This document shows, in pieces, positions 42,539-50,835 of a stretch of 64,000 bases of DNA. How positions within the stretch are numbered: position 1 is the first letter of the stretch; each line of letters opens with the position of its first letter. The position numbers were made by a program, and so were the translations under genes. Below the pieces are notes generated by a model that ran no database searches, had not been told where the DNA came from, and saw nothing but the letters and a program-made list of their open reading frames with translations. The DNA is from Arthrobacter sp. PAMC25564 (GTDB taxonomy: Bacteria; Actinomycetota; Actinomycetes; Actinomycetales; Micrococcaceae), in contig NZ_CP039290.1 of the NCBI RefSeq assembly GCF_004798705.1, positions 248,001 to 312,000 on the forward strand. The letters run 5' to 3'.

Positions 42539-43150
42539 TCAGCGGACGCGCTCGGCCCGCCCGAACCTGGACCGCGCGCCGGAGCCGATATGGATCAGCA
42601 CCGGCGTCCGTTTGCCGATCACGGCGTCGAGCGCCTCCACCAGCGCGGAGACCTCCGCGGCGAGGGTGTGCGGGGCCACGCCCTGGCGCGGCTGCACCCG
42701 GATCTTCAGCGCCGGTTCGCCCCGGATCTCGTAGGTGGCGACGGTGGCTCCGGCCAGATCCGGGCGGTCCGCAAGCGCCGCCCGGAGCGCCTGTTCGGCG
42801 ACGCCGCTGCCGATCCGGACATCCCCGGGCACCTCCCCCGGATCCTCCTCAGCCACCAGCAGGTTGGCGCGGCCCTTGCCCTGCTGGGCGACCCACGCCA
42901 CCATCACCGCGATCACCACCGCCAGCAGCAACACGATGAGGATCCACAGCCAGCTCTCCGGCTGTCCGGGGAACCTCGTCCGGTCGAAAAGCCCGCGCAC
43001 GGTGCCCCACACCCCGGCCGACCATTCCCGCCACCAGGTTCCGACGGCCGGCACGCCCGCCAGCAGGATCAGCAGGAGGCCGATCGCAAGGAGCGTGATT
43101 CCGAGGACGCCGATCAGGATGCGGTTGAGGATTCTGGGGGTGTTGTTCAT
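42539..43150 (-). CDS. amaP: Alkaline shock response membrane anchor (AmaP-like) protein
   Basis: 203 residues. Two hydrophobic helices (about residues 10-33 and 68-88) frame an extracytoplasmic loop, and a soluble C-terminal domain follows. This layout and the gene's place at the end of an Asp23 operon fit AmaP, which anchors Asp23 at the membrane. The start overlaps the preceding gene by four bases. Confidence 0.75.
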   Translation of the reverse strand: MNNTPRILNRILIGVLGITLLAIGLLLILLAGVPAVGTWWREWSAGVWGTVRGLFDRTRFPGQPESWLWILIVLLLAVVIAVMVAWVAQQGKGRANLLVAEEDPGEVPGDVRIGSGVAEQALRAALADRPDLAGATVATYEIRGEPALKIRVQPRQGVAPHTLAAEVSALVEALDAVIGKRTPVLIHIGSGARSRFGRAERVR

Positions 43151-43776
43151 GCCCCGATCACCCCCGCGGTGGCCACGTTGATCCGGACCTCGGGCAGGGG
43201 GGATGGCCTCATCTCCTGGAGTTCGCCGCGCACGGCGGCAAGGACTGCGTCGGCGTCGAGGGGGACGCCTGAGGTCGGGCGGATGTTGACGAGCACCCGG
43301 TTCCTGGACACAATCACCATCACCTGTTCCTGCGTTACGTTGGCGGCCAGCCGCGCCCGGCGCGCGAGGGCGGAGGCGATCACCTCATCATCGACGACGA
43401 CGGCGGCGCGGCGGTCCTGCAGGAGGTGGCGGGCCCGGCGCCCGGGCAGCACCGCATTGAGGAAGAAGAACAACCCGGCCATGACCAGCACGGCGCCGGT
43501 GACGCCGAGCAGCAGCGGCGGCACGCCGTCGGGAAGCGCCACGATGTTCTCCGCGGCGGTCTGGGGATCCACCAGCCAGGGCGGCTGGCCGACGGCCCGG
43601 ACGGCGGTTTCAAGGAGGGCGTAGCCACACAGCACAATCACCAGGACGGCTGCGATGACGGAGGCAACGGCCCTTGACGAGCTGCTCTCGCGCTTAAGGA
43701 TCCGCTCCAGATCCGCCCCCGTCCCGGGGGTGCGCGATTCGTTGCCGGCGTGGCCGTTTTCAGTATCCTGGCTCAC
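43147..43776 (-). CDS. DUF6286-like membrane protein of the Asp23 operon
   Basis: 209 residues. A charged N-terminus precedes two membrane helices (AVASVIAAVLVIVLCGYALL and LLLGVTGAVLVMAGLFFFLN), then a cytoplasmic domain with VTQEQVMVIVSRNRVLVNI. Proteins of this layout occur in actinobacterial Asp23 operons; function unknown. It overlaps both neighbours by four bases, so the five genes form one translation-coupled operon. Confidence 0.75.
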   Translation of the reverse strand: MSQDTENGHAGNESRTPGTGADLERILKRESSSSRAVASVIAAVLVIVLCGYALLETAVRAVGQPPWLVDPQTAAENIVALPDGVPPLLLGVTGAVLVMAGLFFFLNAVLPGRRARHLLQDRRAAVVVDDEVIASALARRARLAANVTQEQVMVIVSRNRVLVNIRPTSGVPLDADAVLAAVRGELQEMRPSPLPEVRINVATAGVIGA

Positions 43777-44156
43777 CGGACCCTCCGTCGTTCAGTGACG
43801 GCGGCGCCGCTGATACGGATGTCCACGCGGCTCAGTTGTGCCCCGCTGAGCTCGGTGACGCGCCGCAGGATATTCCCCTTGGCGGCCACGGCCCGGTCCC
43901 AGATGGAGCCGCCAAAACCCGCCACCCGCCCCGGATCACGCAGGACGGCGGGCAGTGCGGGGACGGCGATCGGGGTGATGAGGGACAAAGCCAACAGGCC
44001 GTCGTCGTCGGCCCAGTCGGCACGCACGTCCTGCGGCGGGACGCCGAGGGCCTCCGCGGCGGCGGCCCTCGCCACACTGGTCAGGGCCTGGGTGCTGATC
44101 CGGTTGTGCCCGGCCAGCCCGGCGCGGGGGGACACGGCCGGGCCGGTGCCGCTCAT
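43773..44156 (-). CDS. Small Asp23-operon protein
   Basis: 127 residues, soluble. A repeat-like pattern of RISTQALTSVARAAAAEALG and VRADWADDDGLLALSLITPI resembles half of an Asp23/Gls24 domain. It likely interacts with the Asp23 protein of the same operon. Function unknown. Confidence 0.7.
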   Translation of the reverse strand: MSGTGPAVSPRAGLAGHNRISTQALTSVARAAAAEALGVPPQDVRADWADDDGLLALSLITPIAVPALPAVLRDPGRVAGFGGSIWDRAVAAKGNILRRVTELSGAQLSRVDIRISGAAVTERRRVR

Positions 44157-44344
44157 GAGGAGGAACGCCGGCCCGTGAGGGCATCGAGCACGCTGCGCAG
44201 GTCAAGTTTCCCTTCCGCGGCCCGGCCAAACAGGGCTCCGATGCCCATGAACAGCAACGCGCCCAGGAAACCCCAGACACCAAATTGGAAGGACATGAAG
44301 GCCACGAACGCGCCTGCTGCGATCCCCACTACGGTCAGATTCAC
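44153..44344 (-). CDS. Small DUF2273-like membrane protein
   Basis: 63 residues with two short hydrophobic segments (LTVVGIAAGAFVAFMSFQFG and FLGALLFMGIGALFG), the usual size of the DUF2273 protein in Asp23 operons. It overlaps the Asp23 gene's stop and the next start by four bases each. Confidence 0.75.
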   Translation of the reverse strand: MNLTVVGIAAGAFVAFMSFQFGVWGFLGALLFMGIGALFGRAAEGKLDLRSVLDALTGRRSSS

Positions 44345-44802
44345 TGGATTGGCTCCCTCGCCGGCCGGACCTCGCCCGGGGCGGCGGGCTTCGCCGGGCC
44401 GGGCACGTACACGTCGTTGATCTCGATGTTAACCTCGATGACCTGGAGTCCGACGAGCTCTTCGACCGCCGAGTAGACAGCGGCACGGATCTGGTCCGCC
44501 AGGGCGTGCAGCGGCGTGCCGTAGACCGCCACGAGGTCGATATCCACGGCCACCTGCGTTTCGCCGACTTCCGCGCGGACGCCGGCAGCATGGTCAGAGC
44601 TCCCGACGGCGTCCCGGATGGCGCCCAGGGCCCGGGACGGGCCGGATCCCAGGGAGTAGACGCCGGGAACCGAGCGGGCGGCGATGCCGGCGACCTTGGC
44701 GACGGCCGCCTCGGAAATCACGGTGCGGCCGCTGGCCGCCGCCATCACGGCAGGCGGCCCGGCTCCGGGGCCGGCAACGGGTTGAGGATTCTGGTATTCC
44801 AT
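44341..44802 (-). CDS. Asp23/Gls24 family envelope stress protein
   Basis: 153 residues. The family core is present: GRTVISEAAVAKVAGIAARSVPGVY, then VDIDLVAVYGTPLHALADQIR and GLQVIEVNIEINDVYV. Asp23 proteins are abundant, membrane-associated stress proteins of Gram-positives. First gene of a five-gene operon whose members overlap by four bases each. Confidence 0.92.
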   Translation of the reverse strand: MEYQNPQPVAGPGAGPPAVMAAASGRTVISEAAVAKVAGIAARSVPGVYSLGSGPSRALGAIRDAVGSSDHAAGVRAEVGETQVAVDIDLVAVYGTPLHALADQIRAAVYSAVEELVGLQVIEVNIEINDVYVPGPAKPAAPGEVRPAREPIQ

Positions 44803-44854
44803 GAGGCGCTCCCCCTTCTCTTTGACACCACCCTAGCCCTTGCTTCCCGGAAGG

Positions 44855-45310
44855 CTAGGTGCAGTTGGCGGCGAGCCAGCCCGTCACGGGGGCCATGGCG
44901 GCCTGCAGTTTGCCGCTGGAGAAGACGGCCTGGTCGCTCACGCCGGCGACCGCGACCTTGGCGAGGTTCGCGAAGTCGGCCTTGAGGCTGTCCGGGACAC
45001 GCTCCGCGGTCCGGCTGAGTTCGGCCTTGGACTGCTCCAGTTCAGCCGTCTTGCCCTGGGCTGCCGAGAGCGGCAGCAGCGTGGCACCGGTTGCCTGTTC
45101 GGAGATCTTGGCGCAGGCCTCGGCCGCCGTGGGGAAGTCCCCGTAGGGCCCGGAGGCCTTGCTGGGGCTCGGGGTGGCGGAGGCCGGCGCGGAAGTGGCG
45201 GCCGCGGACGACGGCGCGCTCACGGCTTCCGGCGCCGAGCAGGCGGTCAGGGCCAGGGTGGCAAGGAGGGCGGCGGCGGTCAGCGGGCGTGCAACATTCT
45301 TCAAAATCAC
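44855..45310 (-). CDS. Small secreted lipoprotein
   Basis: 151 residues. The signal peptide ends in lipobox LTAC (cysteine near residue 24), followed by a Ser/Ala/Pro-rich spacer and a helical domain ending with a conserved-looking cysteine (LAANCT). A second cysteine in AAEACAKI could pair with it. The start is a GTG without a clear ribosome site. Function unknown. Confidence 0.75.
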   Translation of the reverse strand: MILKNVARPLTAAALLATLALTACSAPEAVSAPSSAAATSAPASATPSPSKASGPYGDFPTAAEACAKISEQATGATLLPLSAAQGKTAELEQSKAELSRTAERVPDSLKADFANLAKVAVAGVSDQAVFSSGKLQAAMAPVTGWLAANCT

Positions 45311-45450
45311 GTTTAGAGATCACTTTTCCGGTTGAGACTGCACCGCCGGTCCGGACCAGGCTGCCGGCGGTCTTGGCGTTCTTTCCCCAGCGTGCGAGTC
45401 TAGCCGTGCTGACGGCGGGATCCCCAAACCGGCCGCCGTCGACCCCGGAT

Positions 45451-45506
45451 CGGTTGCTCCGTAACGGCCCTTTTGGGCCGCCATGACGGCAGTTACGGAG
45501 CAGCCG
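45451..45506. repeat. Intergenic palindrome, unrelated in most of its arm to the other two
   Basis: Arms of 19 bases (45451-45469 and 45488-45506) match at 17 positions. They read CGGTTGCTCCGTAACGGCC on the left. The centre contains a perfect GGCCCTTTTGGGCC hairpin. It lies between the lipoprotein gene and the terminator of the tRNA cluster. It shares only the ACGGCCC core with the larger palindromes. Confidence 0.65.
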
Positions 45507-45515
45507 ATGAAGGGG

Positions 45516-45552
45516 TTAAAGAAGAAAAGCACCAGTTCCGAAGAACTGATGC
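45516..45552 (-). terminator. Terminator of the tRNA cluster
   Basis: On the minus strand GCATCAGTTC-TTCG-GAACTGGTGC forms a ten-pair stem with one G-U pair and a stable TTCG loop, followed by TTTTCTTCTTT. It sits 8 bp after the tRNA-Phe gene. Confidence 0.85.
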
Positions 45553-45559
45553 TTCCCAG

Positions 45560-45635
45560 TGGTGGCTCCGACCGGCGTCGATCCGGTGACCTTTCGATTT
45601 TCAGTCGAACGCTCTACCAACTGAGCTACAGAGCC
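45560..45635 (-). tRNA. tRNA-Phe (GAA)
   Basis: The minus strand reads GGCTCTGTAGCTCAGTTGG at the 5' end, anticodon loop CTGAAAATC, T-loop GGATCGACGCC-type arm and an encoded CCA end. All four stems pair. Last of three tRNA genes. Confidence 0.95.
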
Positions 45636-45683
45636 TAGGTGACATGTCACCATGACAGCCGGAATTTCTTCTGGCAATCAGAG

Positions 45684-45757
45684 CGACCCTGACGGGACTT
45701 GAACCCGCGACCTCCGCCGTGACAGGGCGGCGCGCTAACCAACTGCGCTACAGGGCC
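45684..45757 (-). tRNA. tRNA-Asp (GTC)
   Basis: The minus strand has GGCCCTG acceptor pairing with CAGGGTC, discriminator G, anticodon loop CTGTCAC giving GTC, and GGTTCAAGTCC in the T arm. CCA is not encoded. Middle of three co-oriented tRNA genes. Confidence 0.95.
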
Positions 45758-45853
45758 TTGCTTGTTTCTTGCATGTCTGCGGTATCGCTACCGCAATTTT
45801 TCAAGGCTTTTAGCTTACCAGACTTTCACATCCGGTTTGACCACTTCCTTGCG

Positions 45854-45926
45854 TACCCCCAACGGGATTCGAACCCGTGCCGCCGCCGTGAAAGGGCGGT
45901 GTCCTAGGCCGCTAGACGATGGGGGC
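45854..45926 (-). tRNA. tRNA-Glu (TTC)
   Basis: The minus strand begins GCCCCCATCGTCTAG, with anticodon loop CTTTCAC giving TTC and T arm GGGTTCGAATCCC. CCA is not encoded. First of the three-tRNA transcription unit; 73 nt. Confidence 0.95.
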
Positions 45927-46095
45927 CTGAACTCAATCCGGCTCATCAGGGGCAAAAATAAAGGGCCGAAGCCGTTCGTTTTTGTCCTTTCGAGTTGCTC
46001 CGAACTGGACTATAAAACTATAAGGGCAGACCCCCGGATTATCCAAAATCGGCGGCCGGCATCCTTTGGCGCGCTCAGGCCCGCCAGATCGGGTC

Positions 46096-46509
46096 CTACC
46101 GCGCCCGTTCGACGTCGTCGGCCGCATCCAGCTCACCCTTGGCGCGCAAACCCGCGATGACCCCGCCAATGTCGGCGGCTGGCCGGTTCTGGCTGAGCTT
46201 CCGTTTCACTTCAACCCTCGTGATGACAAGTTCGACGCCGACAATCGCCCGGAGCTGACCGGCGATGAAGCGGGCAGGCGCATCGTCCACGCTCCAGGGC
46301 TCTGCCGAGGATGCTTCATGCAGCGTGGTCAGCCGCCGGACCAGGTCTTCAACCCAGACCGGGTCGTCATGGACGACGAGCCGGCCGTAGACGTACGCCG
46401 TGGTGTAGTTCCACGTGGGCACAACCCGGCCATGTTCAGCCTTTGACGGGTACCAGGACGGGGAAATGTAGGCATCGGACCGCTGGACAATGACGAGGGA
46501 TTCGCCCAA
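46096..46509 (-). pseudogene. 5'-truncated PaiB-like FMN-binding regulator
   Basis: The 137-codon frame matches only the C-terminal two thirds of PaiB-type proteins: DAYISPSWYPSK, VPTWNYTTAYVYG, a loop region and KLSQNRPAADIGGVI. The roughly 75-residue N-terminal part of the split-barrel is missing. Upstream the frame reaches a stop 14 codons before the TTG, at the end of the LysE gene, with no room for the rest and no ribosome site. It looks like a remnant. A functional short form starting at TTG cannot be excluded. Confidence 0.6.
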
Positions 46510-46548
46510 TGGCCCGTTCCGGAGCTGTGGTGGCGACGGCTGACAAGA

Positions 46549-47175
46549 TCAGGCTACGAGCGTGACGGCCAGCGTGACCATGACCAAGGCGATGCCGCCC
46601 TCGAGCACACGCCAACTGCCCGGCCGGGCGAACAGCGGCGCGAGGAACCTGGCGCCGACACCGAGCGCGGCGAACCACACCACGCTGCCGAGCCCCGCTC
46701 CGGCGGCAAACCACCAGCGTCCGTCCGCTCCGTGCGTGCCGGCCAGGGACCCCAGCAGCAGGACGGTGTCCAGGTAGACATGTGGGTTGAGCCAGGTCAG
46801 CGCCAGGCAGGTCCCCAGTGCGGCCAGCCAGCTTCCTTCCTGCCCCACTGCCGGCCGGGGCGCCTGCGTTCCGCGGATGGAACGCATTGCGGCCATCAGT
46901 CCGTAGGCCAGGAGGAAGGCGGCACCCGCCCAGCGCACCACCTCGAGAACCGCAGGCGCCCGCTCAATGACGACGCCGACCCCGGCAACGCCCAGCACAA
47001 TCAGCACGAGGTCCGAGACGGCGCACACGGCAACAACAAGCGCGACGTGCGCGCGCTGGACGCCCTGGCGGAGCACGAAGGCGTTCTGGGCGCCGATGGC
47101 CACGATGAGGGACAGCCCGCTTGCCAAGCCTGAAATGAGGGAGAGGATCACAGAAGCCACGGTAGGGGGCACCAC
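46549..47175 (-). CDS. lysE: LysE/ArgO family amino acid exporter
   Basis: 208 residues with about six hydrophobic segments. The family signature GAQNAFVLRQGVQR is near residues 27-40, and LALTWLNPHVYLDTVLLLG follows in the middle; both are diagnostic for LysE/ArgO. It exports basic amino acids. The start is one of two GTG codons. It is divergent from a LysG/ArgP-type regulator with a 45-bp gap. Confidence 0.88.
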   Translation of the reverse strand: MVPPTVASVILSLISGLASGLSLIVAIGAQNAFVLRQGVQRAHVALVVAVCAVSDLVLIVLGVAGVGVVIERAPAVLEVVRWAGAAFLLAYGLMAAMRSIRGTQAPRPAVGQEGSWLAALGTCLALTWLNPHVYLDTVLLLGSLAGTHGADGRWWFAAGAGLGSVVWFAALGVGARFLAPLFARPGSWRVLEGGIALVMVTLAVTLVA

Positions 47176-47220
47176 AACATGAAACCAGTTAATAATTCTT
47201 GGTTTACATAAGATGGGCTA

Positions 47221-48102
47221 ATGATCGATGTCTCTCCGGACCAGGCCCGGACCCTGGCTGCCATCGTGGCGCACGGAAGCTTTGAGGCCGCTGCCACCCA
47301 CCTCCGGGTCACTGCGTCGGCGGTGAGCCAGCGCGTCCGCGCCCTCGAGGTCGCCGTCGGCCGGCCGGTATTGAAGCGGACCCGCCCGGTCGAACTCACC
47401 TCGTCCGGCCACGCTGTGGTGCGCTTCGCCCGGCAGCTTGAGATGCTCTCCGCCGATCTGGCCGAAGAACTGCAGCCGGGCGCGCAGCCTTCCAGCGTAC
47501 GGCTGACCCTGGTCATCAACAGCGATTCCCTGCACACCTGGGCACTGCCCGGGCTGGCGGCGGTGGCGGACAAGGTCCAGTTGGAGATTCTGCGCGAGGA
47601 CCAGGACTACTCGCTGGAACTCCTCCGGAGCGGCGCCGCGGCCGCTGCCATCACCGCCACGGCAAAGGCGGCCCCGGGCTGCTCCTCCCGGCGCCTGGGT
47701 GTTATGCGCTATCTGCCGGTCTGCACTCCGGACTTCGCCGCCCGGTGGTTTCCCGAAGGAGCGACGGCGGAAACGCTCGCCCCCGCACCGGTCATCGTCT
47801 TCGACCGCAAGGACGATTTGCAGGACCGGTACCTGCGGAGTTGCGGCCGAATGGCACTCCAGCCGCCCCGGCATTATGTCCCGGCCGCCCACGAGTTCGG
47901 CGAAGCCATCCGCTGGGGGATGGGGTGGGGACTGCTGCCCGAAATCGAGGTCTCGGATGAGCTGAAGCGCCGCATACTGGTCTCTCTGGACCCCGCGGCG
48001 CACGTGGATGTGCCGCTTCACTGGCAGCAATGGCGGCACGGATCGGCTGCGCTCGATGAGGTCGCGGCGGCTATCCAAGCGGCCGCCCGCCCCCTCCGGT
48101 GA
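47221..48102 (+). CDS. lysG: LysR family regulator of the LysG/ArgP type
   Basis: 293 residues. The N-terminal helix-turn-helix is FEAAATHLRVTASAVSQRVR, followed by LysR linker and effector domain. The opening IDVSPDQARTLAAIVAHGSF and place next to lysE match LysG/ArgP, which activates the exporter when lysine or arginine builds up. The short AT-rich gap between the genes should hold the operator. Confidence 0.9.
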   Translation: MIDVSPDQARTLAAIVAHGSFEAAATHLRVTASAVSQRVRALEVAVGRPVLKRTRPVELTSSGHAVVRFARQLEMLSADLAEELQPGAQPSSVRLTLVINSDSLHTWALPGLAAVADKVQLEILREDQDYSLELLRSGAAAAAITATAKAAPGCSSRRLGVMRYLPVCTPDFAARWFPEGATAETLAPAPVIVFDRKDDLQDRYLRSCGRMALQPPRHYVPAAHEFGEAIRWGMGWGLLPEIEVSDELKRRILVSLDPAAHVDVPLHWQQWRHGSAALDEVAAAIQAAARPLR

Positions 48103-48197
48103 GCCCGCCGGGGCGGCGCACCGCCGTGGCAGGAATTCGACTAGACGTGACCGATTTCCGCCAGCCGCCGCGACACCGGGAAGGCTAGATTGACAGC

Positions 48198-49175
48198 ATG
48201 GCAACAACCGCCGATACAGGCCCCACGCAGCCGGATCGCACCCACGAAGTGCCACCGGGCCCTGCCACCTCCGTCCACCCCGACCGCTCCGCCCCGCCCG
48301 GCCAGATCAGCAGGCTCGGCCTCGCCGCCGTCGTCGTCACGGTGGTGCTGTGGGCTTCCGCCTTTGTGGGCATCCGGGCCGTCGGGCCCAGCTTCTCCCC
48401 CGGCCCCCTGACCCTCGGCCGGCTGGCGGTTGCCGCGGTCGTGTTGGGCCTCGTGGTGCTGCCACAACTCCGGAAGAACAATAATCTGCCCAGGGGCCGC
48501 GAATGGTGGCCCATCCTGGTGTACGGCGTGATGTGGTTCGGCGGCTATAACGTCGCGCTGAACGCCGCCGAGCATCTCCTGGACGCCGGCACCGCGGCCC
48601 TGCTGATCAACGTCAACCCCATCCTGGTTGCGGTCATGGCCGGCCTCATCCTGAAGGAGGGGTTCCCGCGCTGGCTGATCATCGGAAGCCTCGTCGCGTT
48701 TGGCGGGGTCGCCGTGATCGCGCTCGGTTCCGGCCAGCGCTCGACGGCGGACGTGGCCGGCGTGCTGCTCTGCCTCCTCGCGGCGGCCCTCGCCGCGGTG
48801 AGTGTGATCGTCCAGAAGCCGGTGCTGCGGAAGTTCCCTGCTGCGCAGGCCACCTGGTTCGGGATCATGGTCGGCGCGGTGTGCTGCCTGCCCTTCGCCG
48901 GCCAGCTGATCACCGAGCTGCAGGCGGCCCCGCTGCCGGCCACCCTGGGACTTGCCTATCTCGGCGTCTTCCCCACGGCCATCGCCTTCACCACCTGGGC
49001 GTATGCGCTGTCCCTGATCGACGCCGGCCGGCTCGCCGCCACCACCTATCTGGTGCCCGGCACGACGATCCTGATCTCCTGGCTCGTGCTGGGTGAAATC
49101 CCCACCATCTGGGGCCTGGTCGGCGGGGCCATCTGCCTGCTGGGAGTGGGGCTGACGCGGCGCCGGTCGCGCTAG
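48198..49175 (+). CDS. EamA/DMT family transporter
   Basis: 325 residues with about ten hydrophobic helices in two EamA repeats (WASAFVGIRAVGPSFSPGPL in the first; LAYLGVFPTAIAFTTWAYAL in the second). A polar N-terminal stretch of about 35 residues precedes the first helix. The family exports metabolites, including amino acids and drugs; substrate unknown. Confidence 0.88.
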   Translation: MATTADTGPTQPDRTHEVPPGPATSVHPDRSAPPGQISRLGLAAVVVTVVLWASAFVGIRAVGPSFSPGPLTLGRLAVAAVVLGLVVLPQLRKNNNLPRGREWWPILVYGVMWFGGYNVALNAAEHLLDAGTAALLINVNPILVAVMAGLILKEGFPRWLIIGSLVAFGGVAVIALGSGQRSTADVAGVLLCLLAAALAAVSVIVQKPVLRKFPAAQATWFGIMVGAVCCLPFAGQLITELQAAPLPATLGLAYLGVFPTAIAFTTWAYALSLIDAGRLAATTYLVPGTTILISWLVLGEIPTIWGLVGGAICLLGVGLTRRRSR

Positions 49176-49211
49176 CCCAGGCGGCTGGCAGCAGGGCATA
49201 GAGTTCTGGGT

Positions 49212-49658
49212 ATGCCCGCTTCACTGCCTCCCGGACTTCCGATCGTTCCGGACGGCGGGGACGGCCCCGACGACGGGCCATTCCCGATGCCGTTCCCCAT
49301 GTCTGAAGACCAGTTCGAGTCCGCGGTGACGGATGCCCTGGACCGGATCCCGCCGGAGCTGGCGAAGACCATGAACAACGTGGCCGTCTTCATCGAGGAC
49401 GACTACACGCCGCAGCCGGGCGAGGATCCGGACACGGTGCTGCTGGGACTCTATGAGGGCGTGCCGCTGACCGAACGGGACTCCTGGTGGGACGCCGGCT
49501 CGCTGCCGGACCGCATCACCATCTACCGACTGCCGATCCTGGAGATCTGCGACTCCCGTGAGGACGTGATCGAGGAAGTCACCGTCACGGTGGTCCACGA
49601 GGTTGCGCACCATTTCGGCATCAGCGACGAGCGCCTGCACGAGCTCGGCTGGGGCTAG
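49212..49658 (+). CDS. Minimal zinc metallopeptidase family protein (DUF1025 type)
   Basis: 148 residues. The zinc motif HEVAHHFGISDERLHELG near the C-terminus has HExxH plus a downstream glutamate, typical of the small zincin-like MMP family. MSEDQFESAVTDALDRIPPEL and NVAVFIEDD precede it. No signal peptide, so cytoplasmic. Substrate unknown. Confidence 0.85.
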   Translation: MPASLPPGLPIVPDGGDGPDDGPFPMPFPMSEDQFESAVTDALDRIPPELAKTMNNVAVFIEDDYTPQPGEDPDTVLLGLYEGVPLTERDSWWDAGSLPDRITIYRLPILEICDSREDVIEEVTVTVVHEVAHHFGISDERLHELGWG

Positions 49659-49668
49659 CCTTAGAGGC

Positions 49669-50589
49669 ATGGGACACGACCACAGCCACTCGCATGGGAT
49701 CACGGCCACAGGGAAACACCGCAAGCGCCTGGTCGCCGTCCTGTGCATCACCCTCGCCGTCGTGCTGATCCAGATCGCCGGCGCCCTCGTGTCCGGCTCG
49801 CTGGCGCTGCTCGCCGACGCCGGGCACATGCTTTCCGACGCCGCCGGCGTCTTCATCGCCCTGCTGGCCGCCTGGATCGCCGCCCGGCCCGCGAGCGACC
49901 AGCGCACCTACGGCTACCAGCGCGCCGAAGTGCTGGCCGCGCTGGCCAACGCGCTGGTCCTGATCGTGATCTCAGTGGTCATCTTCACGGAGGCCATCCG
50001 GCGGCTCGGCTCGGCGCCCGAAGTGCACACCGACGTCATGCTCTTCGCCGCCGTCCTTGGCGCCGTCGCGAACCTGGTGTCGCTGCTGATCCTTCGCGGA
50101 GCCCAGAAGGAAAGCCTGAACGTGCGGGGTGCCTATCTTGAAGTCCTGGGCGACCTGCTCGGCTCCTTCGCTGTCATCGCCGCGGCGATCGTCATCATGG
50201 TCACCGGGATCCAGGCCGCGGACACCGTCGCTTCCCTCCTCATCGCCGTGATGATCCTGCCGCGGGCCTGGCACCTGCTCCGCGACGTGGTGGATGTGCT
50301 CCTCGAGGCGACCCCCAAGGGCGTGGACGTCCGGATGATCCGCGAACACATCCTCGCCGTGGAGGGAGTGGTGTCCGTCCACGACATCCACATCTGGACC
50401 ATCACCTCCGGCGTTCCGGTTTTCTCCGCCCATGTGGTGGTGGAGGACGCGGCGCTGGGCGCACGCGGTGCGGACCGGGTGCTGGATAAGCTGGGCAGCT
50501 GCCTCGGCTCGCACTTCGACACCGAACACTGCACCTTCCAGCTGGAGCCCGCCACCCACTCGGAGCATGAGGCCCGCCAGCACGCCTGA
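49669..50589 (+). CDS. czcD: Cation diffusion facilitator (CzcD-like zinc/cobalt exporter)
   Basis: 306 residues. The start gives a His-rich N-terminus GHDHSHSHG. LLADAGHMLSDAAGVFIALL and the later HxxxD pair supply the transport-site His/Asp residues; six helices are predicted and the C-terminal domain (VEGVVSVHDIHIWTITSGV) is the ferredoxin-like metal sensor. It exports Zn2+ or Co2+ in exchange for protons. It starts 10 bp after the metallopeptidase stop codon, so the two are likely co-transcribed. Confidence 0.92.
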   Translation: MGHDHSHSHGITATGKHRKRLVAVLCITLAVVLIQIAGALVSGSLALLADAGHMLSDAAGVFIALLAAWIAARPASDQRTYGYQRAEVLAALANALVLIVISVVIFTEAIRRLGSAPEVHTDVMLFAAVLGAVANLVSLLILRGAQKESLNVRGAYLEVLGDLLGSFAVIAAAIVIMVTGIQAADTVASLLIAVMILPRAWHLLRDVVDVLLEATPKGVDVRMIREHILAVEGVVSVHDIHIWTITSGVPVFSAHVVVEDAALGARGADRVLDKLGSCLGSHFDTEHCTFQLEPATHSEHEARQHA

Positions 50590-50675
50590 GGCCGCTCCGG
50601 GACCCCCGTCCGTGGCCGGATGGCGGGCATAAACGGCTCCGCCGGGACCCAACACGCCGTCGGCCGGTGTGGCCA

Positions 50676-50702
50676 AATAACATCATTGTTGTTTATGTTA
50701 TT
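50676..50702. promoter_or_regulatory. AT-rich inverted repeat between czcD and the NlpC/P60 gene
   Basis: AATAACAT and ATGTTATT are perfect 8-base arms separated by 11 bases, in an AT-rich patch that contrasts with the surrounding GC-rich DNA. It lies 134 bp ahead of the NlpC/P60 start and may be an operator or core promoter. Confidence 0.45.
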
Positions 50703-50793
50703 GATGTGACCATTGTTGCCAGAGTGGCAAATGGCAAGTAGCGTCATCCCTGCTGGGTGATCCGCAGAGGGGCTTTTTCACGCGCCAGAATCC

Positions 50794-50830
50794 AACCTCG
50801 CTCATTCCAGCCTGACGTTGCAGCGAGGTT
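50794..50830 (+). promoter_or_regulatory. Hairpin covering the ribosome-binding site of the NlpC/P60 gene
   Basis: AACCTCGCT (50794-50802) pairs perfectly with AGCGAGGTT (50822-50830) across a 19-base loop. The right arm contains the gene's only Shine-Dalgarno-like sequence (GCGAGG), six bases before the ATG. Formation would hide the ribosome site. Confidence 0.55.
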
Positions 50831-50835
50831 TGCCC

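Noticed and set aside
45955..45985. Terminator for the PaiB-like remnant (GGC-TTCG-GCC followed by T-rich DNA on the minus strand)
   Set aside because: The stem is only three base pairs and does not extend; too weak to call.
50590..50835. c-di-AMP (ydaO) riboswitch before the NlpC/P60 gene
   Set aside because: The gene type is right, but the conserved riboswitch cores could not be found; only simple hairpins are visible.
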